From: Oscillospiraceae bacterium
Lineage (GTDB): Bacteria > Bacillota > Clostridia > Oscillospirales > Acutalibacteraceae
Direction: 5' to 3'
Length of the DNA: 64,000 nt
Assembly (NCBI GenBank): GCA_015065925.1
Contig: SVPL01000006.1
Coordinates: forward strand, 1 to 64,000
Made by a program: the position numbers and the translations under genes. The notes under the pieces were generated by a model. It was not told the DNA's origin and did no database searches. It saw only the letters and a program-made list of their open reading frames with translations. Shown here piece after piece: positions 16,801 to 26,536 of the stretch. Numbering within the stretch: the stretch's first letter is position 1; the number at the start of each line of letters is the position of its first letter.

Positions 16801-17893
16801 TAAAATCACCCAAATACTGCTTGTGAATTCTGTTTTCGGGATTTCTATCAAAGGTATATAATACCACTACAAATAGCCATTCAAGAGGCTTCATAATAAA
16901 ATACACTATATTTGAACGACCTTTAGTGGTAATATGCTTTGAAATGGGCAGACCGATTTTGTCATAAACATTTCTTATGATTTTGTGTAATACGGGCGTT
17001 TTTTCGGCTATTAAATCCTCAAAAGCATTTGCAACAAGCAACTGCCTGTTTACTACAATTAAATGATTATGGCGCCTGCCCGCCCGAATGGGTTTTACAA
17101 CCTTTTCATCACCGCAGGCGGCAACGGTACAAAGGTAATGACCTTCATGGTCGAGTCTTGGCGGCGGTATTTTTTGTGATAAGGTCCACTCTGCCGTTTC
17201 GGTAAACATTTTTATAGCAGAATCAGGTTCCTGACCGAATAAAATAAGAATTATGATTATAACAAACAACATCGGTATAACCAATATAAAGGAAATCAGC
17301 ATAAAGGATGCCGATTTTCCCAAAACAATACTGCAGAGTCTTAAAATGGGATTTTTATACTCTCTGCTCACGATTTCTGCCGAAAATTTTGCCACGGTGT
17401 TTCGCATTAGCCGTACCGAGCAAATTATATAATTAAAAGGAAAAAGCAGTAAAAAAATTGTTCTGTAATCCCAAATTCGGCAGGAAAACTGAACAGCTAG
17501 GGCGATTATTAAGCCAAAGCCCAAAAACATACCGCCGTAGCAAAAGGCGGCTATTATTGGAGACAGCCTTTCGCCCAAAAATCTAGGCAAAACATATGCT
17601 ATTATTGCAACAAAGGAAAGTGTTAAAAATGTGGGCAAGGTTTCTATGGAAATTGGTGTATAAGCTTGCTCATTACAGCTGCATATTTGAACATCCCACT
17701 GTACAAAGTCGCACAAAAAAGTCAAAATTGCAGTAAAGGTTGTTCCCAGAATAAATATTAATGCGTCCACTTTTTTTGTAGTTTTTTCTTTAAATTTTTT
17801 CTCCACAAAAAGAAAAATAATATTATAAAGGGTTAAAATCGCGGGAGTTCCGATAAAAAAAGCTCCTACAAGTAAAAAAACCAAATTATACAT
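16784..17893 (-). CDS. DUF6688-type membrane protein
   Basis: 369 residues; about seven hydrophobic segments in the first 230 residues, then a conserved soluble C-terminus with HYLCTVAACGDEKVVKPIRA, RRHNHLIVVNRQLLVANAFE and PISKHITTKGRSN. I associate this C-terminus with DUF6688, a family of unknown function in Firmicutes. The invariant-looking Cys and His residues in the C-terminal part hint at a metal or redox site, which is speculative. An AGGAGA site precedes ATG 17893. Confidence 0.7.
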   Translation of the reverse strand: MYNLVFLLVGAFFIGTPAILTLYNIIFLFVEKKFKEKTTKKVDALIFILGTTFTAILTFLCDFVQWDVQICSCNEQAYTPISIETLPTFLTLSFVAIIAYVLPRFLGERLSPIIAAFCYGGMFLGFGLIIALAVQFSCRIWDYRTIFLLLFPFNYIICSVRLMRNTVAKFSAEIVSREYKNPILRLCSIVLGKSASFMLISFILVIPMLFVIIIILILFGQEPDSAIKMFTETAEWTLSQKIPPPRLDHEGHYLCTVAACGDEKVVKPIRAGRRHNHLIVVNRQLLVANAFEDLIAEKTPVLHKIIRNVYDKIGLPISKHITTKGRSNIVYFIMKPLEWLFVVVLYTFDRNPENRIHKQYLGDFNEKSN

Positions 17894-17982
17894 ATTTTCT
17901 CTCCTTCACACAACTGCAAAACCGCCTGTAACCAAAAAAGCAATTGCAAATACCTTTTTTAAAAACCGACATTGCGCCCCTC

Positions 17983-18183
17983 CTATGGGCGATATTCTAA
18001 AATATCCCCAACCTCACACTCCAAAACCTGACAGATTGCTTCCAAGGTGGAAAAGCGAATGGCTTTGGCCTTATTATTCTTTAAAATTGAAAGATTGGCT
18101 AAGGTAATTCCCACCCTTTCGGAAAGCTCGTTTAAGGAGATTTTTCTCTTTGCCATCATAACATCTAAATTAACAATTATCAT
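17983..18183 (-). CDS. Small XRE regulator (YozG-like), partner of the DUF2975 protein
   Basis: 66 residues, almost entirely one helix-turn-helix: ISLNELSERVGITLANLSIL, NKAKAIRFSTLEAICQVLEC, EVGDILEYRP. This is the YozG type, nearly always encoded next to a DUF2975 membrane protein, as here (9-bp gap, gene order DUF2975 then HTH). The pair is thought to be a membrane-linked regulator. The GTGAGGTG site is strong. It may control the downstream DUF6688-unknown-DUF4173 genes, whose first start lies 89 bp further. Confidence 0.85.
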   Translation of the reverse strand: MIIVNLDVMMAKRKISLNELSERVGITLANLSILKNNKAKAIRFSTLEAICQVLECEVGDILEYRP

Positions 18184-18192
18184 ATTTGCACC

Positions 18193-18666
18193 TCACACGG
18201 TCAGGTCGTTTTCGTCTTTAATTTCGGTTGCCTTTTCAATAACATTTTTAACAACTCGCACACAAAGTCCAAGGAAAAGTGCGGCAAACGCAATAACGGA
18301 TGAAAGTGTAAAATAATAGGTGAGCAAAGCAAAAATCAGCCCTACACCTATACTGCACCAAGAAATTCCTCTGATTAGGCTAACGCTTTTTTTAGAAAAA
18401 ATATTTTCGCCCTTTACCTGCAAAAGCAGGGTAAAAAGCAGTATGTTGGCAAGTAAAGCAAGCAATAAAAGAAGATATGCTGCAATTAAAACCAGCAGAT
18501 AGTCGGTATTAGTGGTTTCCACCCTTGAGGTAATTTCACCGGGGAATTTTAAAAGTGCCTTAACCACAGGCGGAAGAAATATTCCTACACCTGCCAGAAC
18601 ACCAAAAAACACACCCGAAATTACAAGGGATAATTTTACCGAAGCTGTGCTTGAAATTTTAAGCAT
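18193..18666 (-). CDS. DUF2975-family membrane protein
   Basis: 157 residues with four membrane helices (about 8-33, 50-75, 97-121, 123-145), matching the usual size and topology of DUF2975. GENIFSKKSVSLIRGISWCS between helices 2 and 3 is the family signature ('GxPFxxxNVxxLR'-like). ATG 18666 is chosen for the GGAGG site 9 bp upstream. Paired with the YozG-like regulator; probably a sensor or inhibitor acting on it. Confidence 0.8.
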   Translation of the reverse strand: MLKISSTASVKLSLVISGVFFGVLAGVGIFLPPVVKALLKFPGEITSRVETTNTDYLLVLIAAYLLLLLALLANILLFTLLLQVKGENIFSKKSVSLIRGISWCSIGVGLIFALLTYYFTLSSVIAFAALFLGLCVRVVKNVIEKATEIKDENDLTV

Positions 18667-19085
18667 TTTAATAACCTCCAAAACAGAAAAAAGATTTTTT
18701 ACAAGCACATAATAACATATAATATTTCGTTTGTCAATATAAATTTATCGAAAAACAATAATTTTTAAAGGGTAGCCAGAACATTTAAACTTGAACCAGG
18801 TTTTGAAACACATATTTTTCGCTCTGCTGCGTAAAAATACTCGTAAATCCGTTAGGATTTACTGCGTTTTTGCCTTGCATAACAAAAAATAATGTTATTT
18901 ACAAAACTCTTTGACCTTAAATGTGCAATTTTTATAGTAGATTTTGGTGAAGAGAAATTCATAAGGCTACCGCCTATGAAGTTCGATGAGCCAAAAGATA
19001 CCTAAAAATAGCCATTTAAGGCTGATTCGAGTTTGAATGCTCTGGCTAAGCACTCAACAATCAAAAATGCTGAATTGTCCTGAAC
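18667..19085. other. Non-coding gap with a small hairpin and a direct repeat
   Basis: No coding potential. It holds an 8-bp hairpin GTAAATCC-GTTA-GGATTTAC (18843-18862) within TGCGTAAAAATACTC/CTGCGTTTTTGCC, a mirrored context suggesting an old mobile-element end, and the right copy of the 77-bp repeat (18973-19049). The promoter for the DUF2975 gene must be near 18700. Confidence 0.5.
18973..19049. repeat. 77-bp direct repeat, right copy
   Basis: 75 of 77 bases match 14428-14504 in the same orientation. It contains short complementary blocks (AGCC and GGCT around TTTAAGGCTGATTCGAG) that could fold, but no known RNA family is recognised. Confidence 0.8.
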
Positions 19086-19122
19086 AAAAAACGGAAGAAG
19101 CGAAAAACTTCTTCCGTTTTTT
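19086..19122 (-). terminator. Terminator of the SGNH esterase gene
   Basis: AAACGGAAGAAG and CTTCTTCCGTTT around a 7-nt loop, with A-run on one side and T-run on the other. It lies 16 bp beyond the esterase stop codon. Confidence 0.8.
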
Positions 19123-19137
19123 GAATTATTCAAATCT

Positions 19138-20226
19138 TTAATCTTTTTTAGACAATATTAATTTAATTACGGGATAAAATGCCTCTGACATTTTATAAAA
19201 GCCTAAATCGGTGGGATGTGTGCCGTCTACGGTGCAATCGCCTGCCTCTATTCCGTTAAAAATACCTGCGCCATCCACAAAATAAACATTTTTATCACCA
19301 TTTGCCAGAGCCTTGGCATAGGTTTCCATAATGGTTTCCCTTCTGCCCCAATCGCTTGAATTACAAAAATCAGGCTTACTTATCATTACATATGGTAAAT
19401 CAGGATTTACTGTTCGTATATTTTCATACATTTTGTAATGTGTTTCCTTTAGATGCTCTAAGGTGGGGGCATTGTGGTCATAATCAGAAATGAACATTGA
19501 CATTTTTAAGTTTTTCATATAGTCAACTATTTCCTTTTCGCCTTTACCATTTCCCGAAAATCCCAAATTTATATAATCCATATCGAGAGCACGGGAAAGA
19601 AAACCTTCATAGCTGGTACCGGGACGGGAGGCACAACCTCCTTGAGTAATGGAGGAGCCGTAAAATACTGCGGGGATGCTGTGGGTATATTCTCCGCCTT
19701 TTTCTAAAACAGAGCCTTTTTTTAATCCCACATAGACCTCTGTTACCGAATTATAAAGGGGAAAATTCATAATATAATCGGTTACTTTGCCCTCTTTATA
19801 GGTTTCGTTTTTCGAAATATTTAAATATTTAAAAGTGGAATAACCTTCCTTAGGGTCAAGCTCAAAGGGGGCGAGTACAGTTTTGAAGGAATGAATACCG
19901 TTATCTACGCTGTAAAGGTCAAATCCACTGCTTCCCGTTGACGCCATATGATACATTTTACCGTGATTATTCCATTTTACAGCCAAACCAATATAGGGAC
20001 TGTTTGTTTTAAAACGAAATCTTAATCCCGCAGTATGTTCATTTAAAAATTCTACACCCTCACTTACGGTTTTGGCTATGTCGCGAGGTATACGGCAATA
20101 GCCCTTTTCATCTCTCATACCGCCATAAAGAGTAAAAGGTTCTTCGGCACAGTTAAACCACTCAATTTCTTCTGCGGGTACCCCGCTTGGAGGCTGAAAA
20201 TTTTTATCAATTTCATAAATATTCAT
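19138..20226 (-). CDS. SGNH/GDSL-type esterase with N-terminal GxDLY domain
   Basis: 362 residues, no signal peptide. The first half has the beta-sandwich GxDLY domain (SSGFDLYSVDNG near 120). The second half is an SGNH hydrolase: block I FYGSSITQGGCASRPG with the catalytic Ser, the Gly in GFSGNGKGE, the Asn-containing segment, and block V DGTHPTDLGF with the Asp-His pair. Members deacetylate sugars or xylan-type oligosaccharides, which suits the glycosidases in this window. GGGGTAGAG precedes ATG 20226; tadA lies 18 bp upstream. Confidence 0.85.
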   Translation of the reverse strand: MNIYEIDKNFQPPSGVPAEEIEWFNCAEEPFTLYGGMRDEKGYCRIPRDIAKTVSEGVEFLNEHTAGLRFRFKTNSPYIGLAVKWNNHGKMYHMASTGSSGFDLYSVDNGIHSFKTVLAPFELDPKEGYSTFKYLNISKNETYKEGKVTDYIMNFPLYNSVTEVYVGLKKGSVLEKGGEYTHSIPAVFYGSSITQGGCASRPGTSYEGFLSRALDMDYINLGFSGNGKGEKEIVDYMKNLKMSMFISDYDHNAPTLEHLKETHYKMYENIRTVNPDLPYVMISKPDFCNSSDWGRRETIMETYAKALANGDKNVYFVDGAGIFNGIEAGDCTVDGTHPTDLGFYKMSEAFYPVIKLILSKKD

Positions 20227-20244
20227 AAGCTCTACCCCTTAAAT

Positions 20245-20685
20245 TTATCTTTTGCTTTTGAAAAATTCCTTCAAAAGATTTATACATTCTTTTTCTTTTA
20301 TTCCGCTAAAAATAGTGGGTTTATTGGGAAAATTAAAGGAATAAAGATTTGTTACCGAACCTAAGGCACCCTTTTGTGGGTCTGAGGCGCCGAAAATTAT
20401 TTCGCTAATTCTGGCATTTATGGCGGCACCTGCACACATTGGGCAGGGCTCCAAGGTTACATAAAGCTCTGCGCCTGTTAATCGAAAATCCCCCAACACC
20501 TCTGATGCTTTTTTGATTGCTAAAATTTCAGCGTGGGCGGTAGAATCCTTTAAATATTCGCACAAATTATGGGCAGAGGCTATAACTTCACCGTTTTTTA
20601 CCACTACGGCACCTATTGGTACCTCACCTAAGCTATAGGCTTTTTTTGCCTGCTCCAAGGCATATTCCATATACTTTGCATTCAT
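20245..20685 (-). CDS. tadA: tRNA adenosine(34) deaminase
   Basis: Deaminates A34 to inosine in tRNA-Arg(ACG). The 146-residue protein has the zinc-dependent cytidine-deaminase motif: HAEI with the catalytic Glu (about residues 52-55) and PCPMCAG with two zinc cysteines, plus N-terminal ALEQAKKAYSLGEVPIGAVV. Length is normal. An AGGTG site overlaps the end of the CPBP gene, 9 bp upstream, so CPBP protease, tadA and esterase probably share a transcript. Confidence 0.94.
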   Translation of the reverse strand: MNAKYMEYALEQAKKAYSLGEVPIGAVVVKNGEVIASAHNLCEYLKDSTAHAEILAIKKASEVLGDFRLTGAELYVTLEPCPMCAGAAINARISEIIFGASDPQKGALGSVTNLYSFNFPNKPTIFSGIKEKECINLLKEFFKSKR

Positions 20686-20694
20686 ATTTACACC

Positions 20695-21942
20695 TTAGAC
20701 TAACGCTTGAACCATTAAAATTTCTAAAAAGACTATCACACAGTAAATTATGATTGGAGCAGAGGAAAAGAACCATCCAAATCTTTTTACTGATGAAGAA
20801 ATATGCTCTGTCTTTTTAAAAGAAAACAATTCTTGATTTTTTACACTTAAAATATAAAATCCGAAAAATCCTATTAAAATAAGGCTTGAAAGTAAGAATA
20901 AATAGCAAACATTTAAAATGTTTTCATCTAAAAAGCGACCTAAATAATCCATACATACCGAAATAAAGTTATTTGCAAAATGGATTATAATACCTGTCCA
21001 AATTGAGTTGGTTTCCACAACCATTGCGCCTAGTATAAGACCTACCATAAAGGCAAAGGGAATTTGAACCAAATTTCCGTGTACAAGACCAAATAGTAAC
21101 GCCGATGTGAAAATAGCAAAGGATTTTCCATATTTTAAAAGGCTGCCCATTATAACCGAGCGAAATAAAAATTCTTCAATAAGGGCGGGGGCAACAGCAA
21201 CAGAGAGTACACTTATTAAAAAGCCTAACGCCCCGTTTGGCAGTTCAATTTCGGGCTGAGAAAAGGGTAATATATTTTGCAGACGGCTTTGAAGCATAGA
21301 TACCACAATATTTGCGGTGTAGCAAAAACCAACGCCTACCATAACCGCCGAAATAAGACTTCCGCTTTTAGGTTTTCCGTATGAAACAAGCCTTGAAGCC
21401 TTTGCTCCTTCGGTTTTTAAAATAAATAAACCCGATAAACCCATTCCTAAAACCGATAAAATTATATTAAGCTCTAAATTTACTGCAGAATTATTAAAAA
21501 ATTCACTTACATTTTTATTCCGCATAAAAAATGCTAAAATAAATGAAACTGCAAATTGAAAAGCATAAAAAAATATAAAACCTATGCCAATATGCATGGC
21601 GGTTTTTTTAACAGCCTTTTTTTCAAAAAATAACTTCAAGGCTTCAGGATTTTGATACTGTGGTTGATAAAACGGTTGATAACTATGTTGATAACCGTAA
21701 TAATTAGTTTGAAAACTCGGTGGATTTTGCCCATTTTCTGTATTATTTGGGGAATTTTGAGGTGTTGAAAAGTTTTCTTGTTTATCAACTATGGTTTCTT
21801 GTGAAAAATTAATTTCTTCCGAATTTTCAGATAAATCAATATCCACATCCTGTCCTGTAGTCACATTTTCAAAGGAATCAGGCGGAGTATTTTCTAAATT
21901 TTCATTTATATTTTCATTTTCAAAATTAAATTCACTATTCAA
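20695..21942 (-). CDS. CPBP-family intramembrane metalloprotease
   Basis: 415 residues: a disordered Asn/Gln/Tyr-rich N-terminal tail (1-105), then eight or so membrane helices. The CPBP (CAAX protease and bacteriocin-processing) motifs are visible: EEFLFRSVIMGSLL (EExxxR), the FxxxH in SALLFGLVHGN, and the third motif NxxH-like in TGIIIHFANNFIS. Family members process membrane proteins or protect against own bacteriocins; no bacteriocin gene is nearby. The start is TTG 21942 with AGGCGG upstream. It follows gyrA by 24 bp on the same strand. Confidence 0.85.
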   Translation of the reverse strand: MNSEFNFENENINENLENTPPDSFENVTTGQDVDIDLSENSEEINFSQETIVDKQENFSTPQNSPNNTENGQNPPSFQTNYYGYQHSYQPFYQPQYQNPEALKLFFEKKAVKKTAMHIGIGFIFFYAFQFAVSFILAFFMRNKNVSEFFNNSAVNLELNIILSVLGMGLSGLFILKTEGAKASRLVSYGKPKSGSLISAVMVGVGFCYTANIVVSMLQSRLQNILPFSQPEIELPNGALGFLISVLSVAVAPALIEEFLFRSVIMGSLLKYGKSFAIFTSALLFGLVHGNLVQIPFAFMVGLILGAMVVETNSIWTGIIIHFANNFISVCMDYLGRFLDENILNVCYLFLLSSLILIGFFGFYILSVKNQELFSFKKTEHISSSVKRFGWFFSSAPIIIYCVIVFLEILMVQALV

Positions 21943-21966
21943 AATAATCCGCCTTTCTTTTTAAAA

Positions 21967-24552
21967 TTATTCTTCATCACCTGCAGAGTCTTCTGCTTCT
22001 GAATCAGCGGCTGCCTCTGCGGCAAGCTCTGCCTCATCTAAGCCCTCCTCTGCATCTGCATCGGGCTCGTCGGGATGGTCGGTAATTTCATCTTCATCAT
22101 GAGGAGTTGCAACAACGGTAAGAAGCTTTGCACCCTCATCAATTCTCATTACCTTAACGCCCTTACCGGGACGGCGATAAACATTAAGCTCACCCAAATG
22201 AATACGAATTATAATTCCGCTGGAGGAAATCATAATTAAATCGTCATCCTCATCGGGAGAAATAACAGCGGCAACATTGCCGTATTTAGCGGTTTTGTAG
22301 TTAATAAGACCCTTACCGCCACGGGACTGAACACGATAATCGGAAATTTCGCTAATTCTACCAAAGCCTGTTTCTGTAACGGTTAGAACCTTGTCGCCAT
22401 CCTTAGCAACAATCATACCAATAACCTCGTCACCTTCGGCAAGGCGAATAGCACGGACACCGCGGGCAGTTCTACCCATTGAACGAACACCGTTTTCATT
22501 AAAACGAATAGATTTACCAAGCTTTGTTGCTACCATCAAGTCGGAATTTCCGTCGGTAAGCTTAACAAAGCAAAGCTCATCATCCTCATCAATAGAAAGG
22601 GCAATAAGTCCGTTTTTACGGATATTTTTAAAGAGCTCCAAAGCAGTACGCTTAATAATAGCCTTTTTGGTACCCATACAAACATACATACCTTCCTCAA
22701 TTTGGGGAACGGGGAGTATGGTCATAATTTTTTCATCTGCCTGAAGGGGTAAAAGATTTACAATGTTCATACCCTTTGAGGTACGGCTTCCTTCGGGAAT
22801 TTCGTAAGCCTTCATTCTGTAAACCTTACCAAGGTTACTGAACATCATAATCCAATCGTGGGATAGACAGGTAAACATACTTTCAACCACATCATCCTCA
22901 CGGGTGGTCATACCCTTAATACCTCTGCCACCGCGATTTTGTGCTTCATATTCATCACAAGGCATACGCTTAATGTAGCCGTTATTTGTTTTTGTAAGCA
23001 CACATTGCTCCTTGGGAATAAGGTCTTCAATATCAACCTCACCCGCAACATCGGAAATTTCGGTGCGACGGTCATCAGAATATTTATCTCTAAGATTTAA
23101 TGCGTCATTTTTAACAATTTCCAAAATTCTGGAGCGAGAAGCCAAAATTTCTTCACATTCCTTAATAAATGCGTGTTTTTCCTCTAATTCATCAAGGATT
23201 TTTTGTTTTTCCATACCTGCCAAGCGACCTAATTGCATTTGAACAATAGCGGTAGCCTGAATATCATCTAAGCCAAAGCGATTTATAAGGGCTTCCTTAC
23301 TTTCAGGAATGGTTTTGCTGTTACGGATTATGGAAATAACCTCATCAATAAAATCAAGAGCAATTTTGAGTCCTTCTAAAATATGGGCTCTTTCTTCGGC
23401 TTTTCTCTTTTCAAAGGATGTTCTGCGATAAATGATATCGTACTGGAAGTCGATAGCATTCTGAAGCATCTCTTTAAGGGTTAAAATTTGGGGCTTGCCG
23501 TTAACAATAGCAAGTAAAATTGCACCAAAGGTTGTTTGTAATGCAGTATATGAATAAAGCTTGTTAAGTACAACCTGAGGACTTGCATCCTTTTTAATAC
23601 TTACAACAATTCTAATACCGCCGTCACGCTTTGAGGAATAGTCAACAACATCATCAATACCTTCAATCTTTTTCTCGGTTGCAAGGTCATAAATGTGCTT
23701 AACTAAATCCTTTTTGCGTACCTTATAGGGGATTTCGGTAATAACAATGCGGAATTTACCGTTTTGAGTTTCTTCAATTTCTGCCTTACCGCGAACAATT
23801 ATTTTACCTCTACCCGTTGCATAGGCGGCACGAATACCGCTTCTACCCATAATTGTACCGCCCGTTGGGAAGTCGGGACCCTTAATATGCTCACAAAGCT
23901 CAGGTAAATCGGCATCGGGATTATCAATAAGACAGCACATACCGTCAATAACCTCACCAAGATTGTGAGGAGGAATTTCGGTAGCCATACCAACCGCAAT
24001 ACCTGACGAACCATTAACCAAAAGCTGAGGAAAACGAACAGGTAATACCTCAGGCTCCTTTAAGCGGTCATCATAGTTGGGCATAAAATCAACGGTATCT
24101 TTTTCAATATCGTCAAGCATATTAAGTGACAAACGGTTCATTTTAGACTCGGTATAACGGTAGGCAGCGGCGGGGAAGCCGTCAATATTACCAAAGTTAC
24201 CGTGTCCGTCAATAAGAGGATAGCGAAGTGAAAAATCCTGCGCCATACGAACCATTGCATCGTAAACAGATGCGTCACCGTGGGGATGGTAACGACCAAG
24301 CACGGCACCAACTGTATCGGCACACTTACGGTATGCCTTTTCGGGAGTAAGGCCGTTTTCATACATAGTGTAAAGTATTCTTCTGTGAACAGGCTTTAAG
24401 CCGTCACGCACATCGGGAAGAGCACGGCCAACAAGTACCGACATAGAATACTGGAGCATACTGTTTCTAACTTCATCTACAATTTCAACAGGTTTTATGG
24501 TAGTTTGTTCGTCATCAGGCCAAACTACTACTTCTTTTTCTTTTTTAGCCAT
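21967..24552 (-). CDS. gyrA: DNA gyrase subunit A
   Basis: 861 residues; introduces negative supercoils with GyrB by DNA breakage and passage. Breakage-reunion domain 1-500 with active-site Tyr133 (AAAYRYTES), then a six-bladed C-terminal wrap domain with the GyrA box as QNRGGRGIKGM, then a long acidic tail (about 820-861, Asp/Glu/Ala-rich). The quinolone-resistance region reads YHPHGDASVYDAM: the residue equal to E. coli Ser83 is Ala94, and Asp87 is kept (Asp98). An AGGAGG site precedes the ATG; gyrB ends 13 bp upstream. Confidence 0.98.
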   Translation of the reverse strand: MAKKEKEVVVWPDDEQTTIKPVEIVDEVRNSMLQYSMSVLVGRALPDVRDGLKPVHRRILYTMYENGLTPEKAYRKCADTVGAVLGRYHPHGDASVYDAMVRMAQDFSLRYPLIDGHGNFGNIDGFPAAAYRYTESKMNRLSLNMLDDIEKDTVDFMPNYDDRLKEPEVLPVRFPQLLVNGSSGIAVGMATEIPPHNLGEVIDGMCCLIDNPDADLPELCEHIKGPDFPTGGTIMGRSGIRAAYATGRGKIIVRGKAEIEETQNGKFRIVITEIPYKVRKKDLVKHIYDLATEKKIEGIDDVVDYSSKRDGGIRIVVSIKKDASPQVVLNKLYSYTALQTTFGAILLAIVNGKPQILTLKEMLQNAIDFQYDIIYRRTSFEKRKAEERAHILEGLKIALDFIDEVISIIRNSKTIPESKEALINRFGLDDIQATAIVQMQLGRLAGMEKQKILDELEEKHAFIKECEEILASRSRILEIVKNDALNLRDKYSDDRRTEISDVAGEVDIEDLIPKEQCVLTKTNNGYIKRMPCDEYEAQNRGGRGIKGMTTREDDVVESMFTCLSHDWIMMFSNLGKVYRMKAYEIPEGSRTSKGMNIVNLLPLQADEKIMTILPVPQIEEGMYVCMGTKKAIIKRTALELFKNIRKNGLIALSIDEDDELCFVKLTDGNSDLMVATKLGKSIRFNENGVRSMGRTARGVRAIRLAEGDEVIGMIVAKDGDKVLTVTETGFGRISEISDYRVQSRGGKGLINYKTAKYGNVAAVISPDEDDDLIMISSSGIIIRIHLGELNVYRRPGKGVKVMRIDEGAKLLTVVATPHDEDEITDHPDEPDADAEEGLDEAELAAEAAADSEAEDSAGDEE

Positions 24553-24565
24553 TTCTCATCCCTCC

Positions 24566-26506
24566 TTAAATATCCAAATCGGTTGCAAATACTGCATTTT
24601 CTTCAATAAATTTGCGTCTGGGTTCAACCTCTTCGCCCATAAGCATGGTAAAGGTTGCATCGGCTAAAATTGCATCTTCAATACTAACCTTAAGCAAGGT
24701 TCGTTTTTCGGGGTCTAGTGTAGTTTCCCAAAGCTGGTCAGGATTCATTTCACCAAGACCTTTATAACGCTGAACATCAACATTACCGCCAAGCTCTTCA
24801 ATACATTTTTCTTTTTCTTCATCTGTAAAAAGGTCAAAATGCTGTTTACCCTTTGAAACACGGAAAAGAGGAGGCTGTGCCAAATAAATATGACCTGTTT
24901 CAATAAGCTCGGGCATATAACGGAAGAAGAATGTTAAAAGAAGGGTACGAATATGAGAACCGTCCACATCGGCATCAGCCATAATAACAATTTTGTCATA
25001 GCGGAGCTTTGTAATATCAAAGGTATCACCAATACCTGTACCGAGAGCAATAATAACGGGGGTTAATTTATCGTTTCCGTAAACCCTGTCTGCTCTTGCC
25101 TTTTCAACATTAAGCATTTTACCCCAAAGAGGAAGTATTGCCTGATAGGTAGAATTTCTTCCTTCAACTGCAGAGCCACCCGCAGAATCTCCCTCGACGA
25201 TGAATATTTCGGTTTTTGTGGGATCATCTGAAATACAGTCGGTTAATTTTTCAGGCATTCTTGTTCTGCCACCAAGGGTAGACTTGCTTCTGGTTGCCTG
25301 CAAAGCCTTTTGTGCTGCTTCGCGAGCATTTGAGGAAGCTATGGATTTTTCCATAATAATTTTTGCCTGAGAAGGATTTTCCTCTAAGAATTGACCTAAT
25401 TTATCCTTAACAATAGCGCGAACAAGCTTACCAATATCGGTATTACCAAGCTTTGCCTTTGTTTGGCTTTCAAACTGAGCATCTACAAGCTTTACGCTTA
25501 CAACAGCAGTAATACCTTCACAAATATCTACTGTTGAAGGTTTAGAGTCGCTCTCTTTAAGATGCTTAAATCTAAGACCGTAATCATTAATTGTAGATGT
25601 TAAGGCTGCCTTAAATCCACTTTCGTGAGTACCGCCATCTACGGTATGAATGGTATTTGCAAAGCTTATAATATTACTGCTATAGCTTGTACTCCAAATG
25701 AGACCGATTTCTACCGAGGAGTCTTCCTTTGTGCCTGAAAGATAAATAACATCATCAATAAGACGCTCTTTACCTGTTTTTTCCAAAAGATATTCAACAT
25801 AGTTTCTAATACCGCCTTCAAAGTGCAAATCATCACTTCTTGGGGTAACATCACTTCTTTTATCGGTTAAAACTACACGAATACCTGCGTTAAGAAATGC
25901 CTGCTCACGAAGTCTTGAAAGCAAGGTATCATAATCATAGGTTGTAGTATCTGTAAAAATAGAAGGGTCAGGCTTAAAGGTAACCTTTGTACCCGTTTCG
26001 GTGGTATCACCAATTATTTTAAGGTCATTTACAATGTTACCCTTTTCAAAACGCTGTTTGTAAATATGAGTACCGTCCTTAACCTCTACCTCAAGCCAGG
26101 AAGAAAGGGCATTAACAACAGATGCACCAACACCGTGAAGACCGCCTGATACTTTATATCCGCTGCCACCGAATTTACCACCTGCGTGAAGAATAGTAAA
26201 TACAACAGTAACAGAGGGAAGCCCTGTTTTGGCATTTATACCAACAGGAATACCACGGCCGTTATCTGTAACCTCAATAACACCGTCATCTAAAATATCT
26301 ACCGTGATTTTATCACAAAAACCCGCTAAGGCTTCGTCAATAGAGTTATCTACAATCTCATAAACAAGATGGTGTAAACCCCTTTCTCCGGTAGAACCAA
26401 TATACATACCGGGACGCTTTCTTACAGCGTCAAGACCTTCTAAAACCTGTATGGAATTTTCGTCATAATTTTCTGTTACAGGAGTATTGATGTCATTTGT
26501 ACTCAT
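24566..26506 (-). CDS. gyrB: DNA gyrase subunit B
   Basis: 646 residues, the ATPase partner of GyrA. GHKL ATP-binding motifs VDNSIDEALAG, DNGRGIPVG and GGLHGVGASVVNALS are at residues 50-125. The TOPRIM part has VEGDSAGGSAV and DADVDGSHIRTLLLTFF, and the C-terminus has QRYKGLGEMNPDQLWETT. Length is usual for Firmicutes. The gene lies between remB and gyrA in the classical origin cluster, and a GGAG site precedes ATG 26506. Confidence 0.98.
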   Translation of the reverse strand: MSTNDINTPVTENYDENSIQVLEGLDAVRKRPGMYIGSTGERGLHHLVYEIVDNSIDEALAGFCDKITVDILDDGVIEVTDNGRGIPVGINAKTGLPSVTVVFTILHAGGKFGGSGYKVSGGLHGVGASVVNALSSWLEVEVKDGTHIYKQRFEKGNIVNDLKIIGDTTETGTKVTFKPDPSIFTDTTTYDYDTLLSRLREQAFLNAGIRVVLTDKRSDVTPRSDDLHFEGGIRNYVEYLLEKTGKERLIDDVIYLSGTKEDSSVEIGLIWSTSYSSNIISFANTIHTVDGGTHESGFKAALTSTINDYGLRFKHLKESDSKPSTVDICEGITAVVSVKLVDAQFESQTKAKLGNTDIGKLVRAIVKDKLGQFLEENPSQAKIIMEKSIASSNAREAAQKALQATRSKSTLGGRTRMPEKLTDCISDDPTKTEIFIVEGDSAGGSAVEGRNSTYQAILPLWGKMLNVEKARADRVYGNDKLTPVIIALGTGIGDTFDITKLRYDKIVIMADADVDGSHIRTLLLTFFFRYMPELIETGHIYLAQPPLFRVSKGKQHFDLFTDEEKEKCIEELGGNVDVQRYKGLGEMNPDQLWETTLDPEKRTLLKVSIEDAILADATFTMLMGEEVEPRRKFIEENAVFATDLDI

Positions 26507-26536
26507 AAATTTTCTCCATTTCTATAGTTTAAAAAC

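Noticed and set aside
18667..19085. Degenerate transposase gene in the gap
   Set aside because: Neither strand gives any recognisable transposase segment; only short repeats are present.
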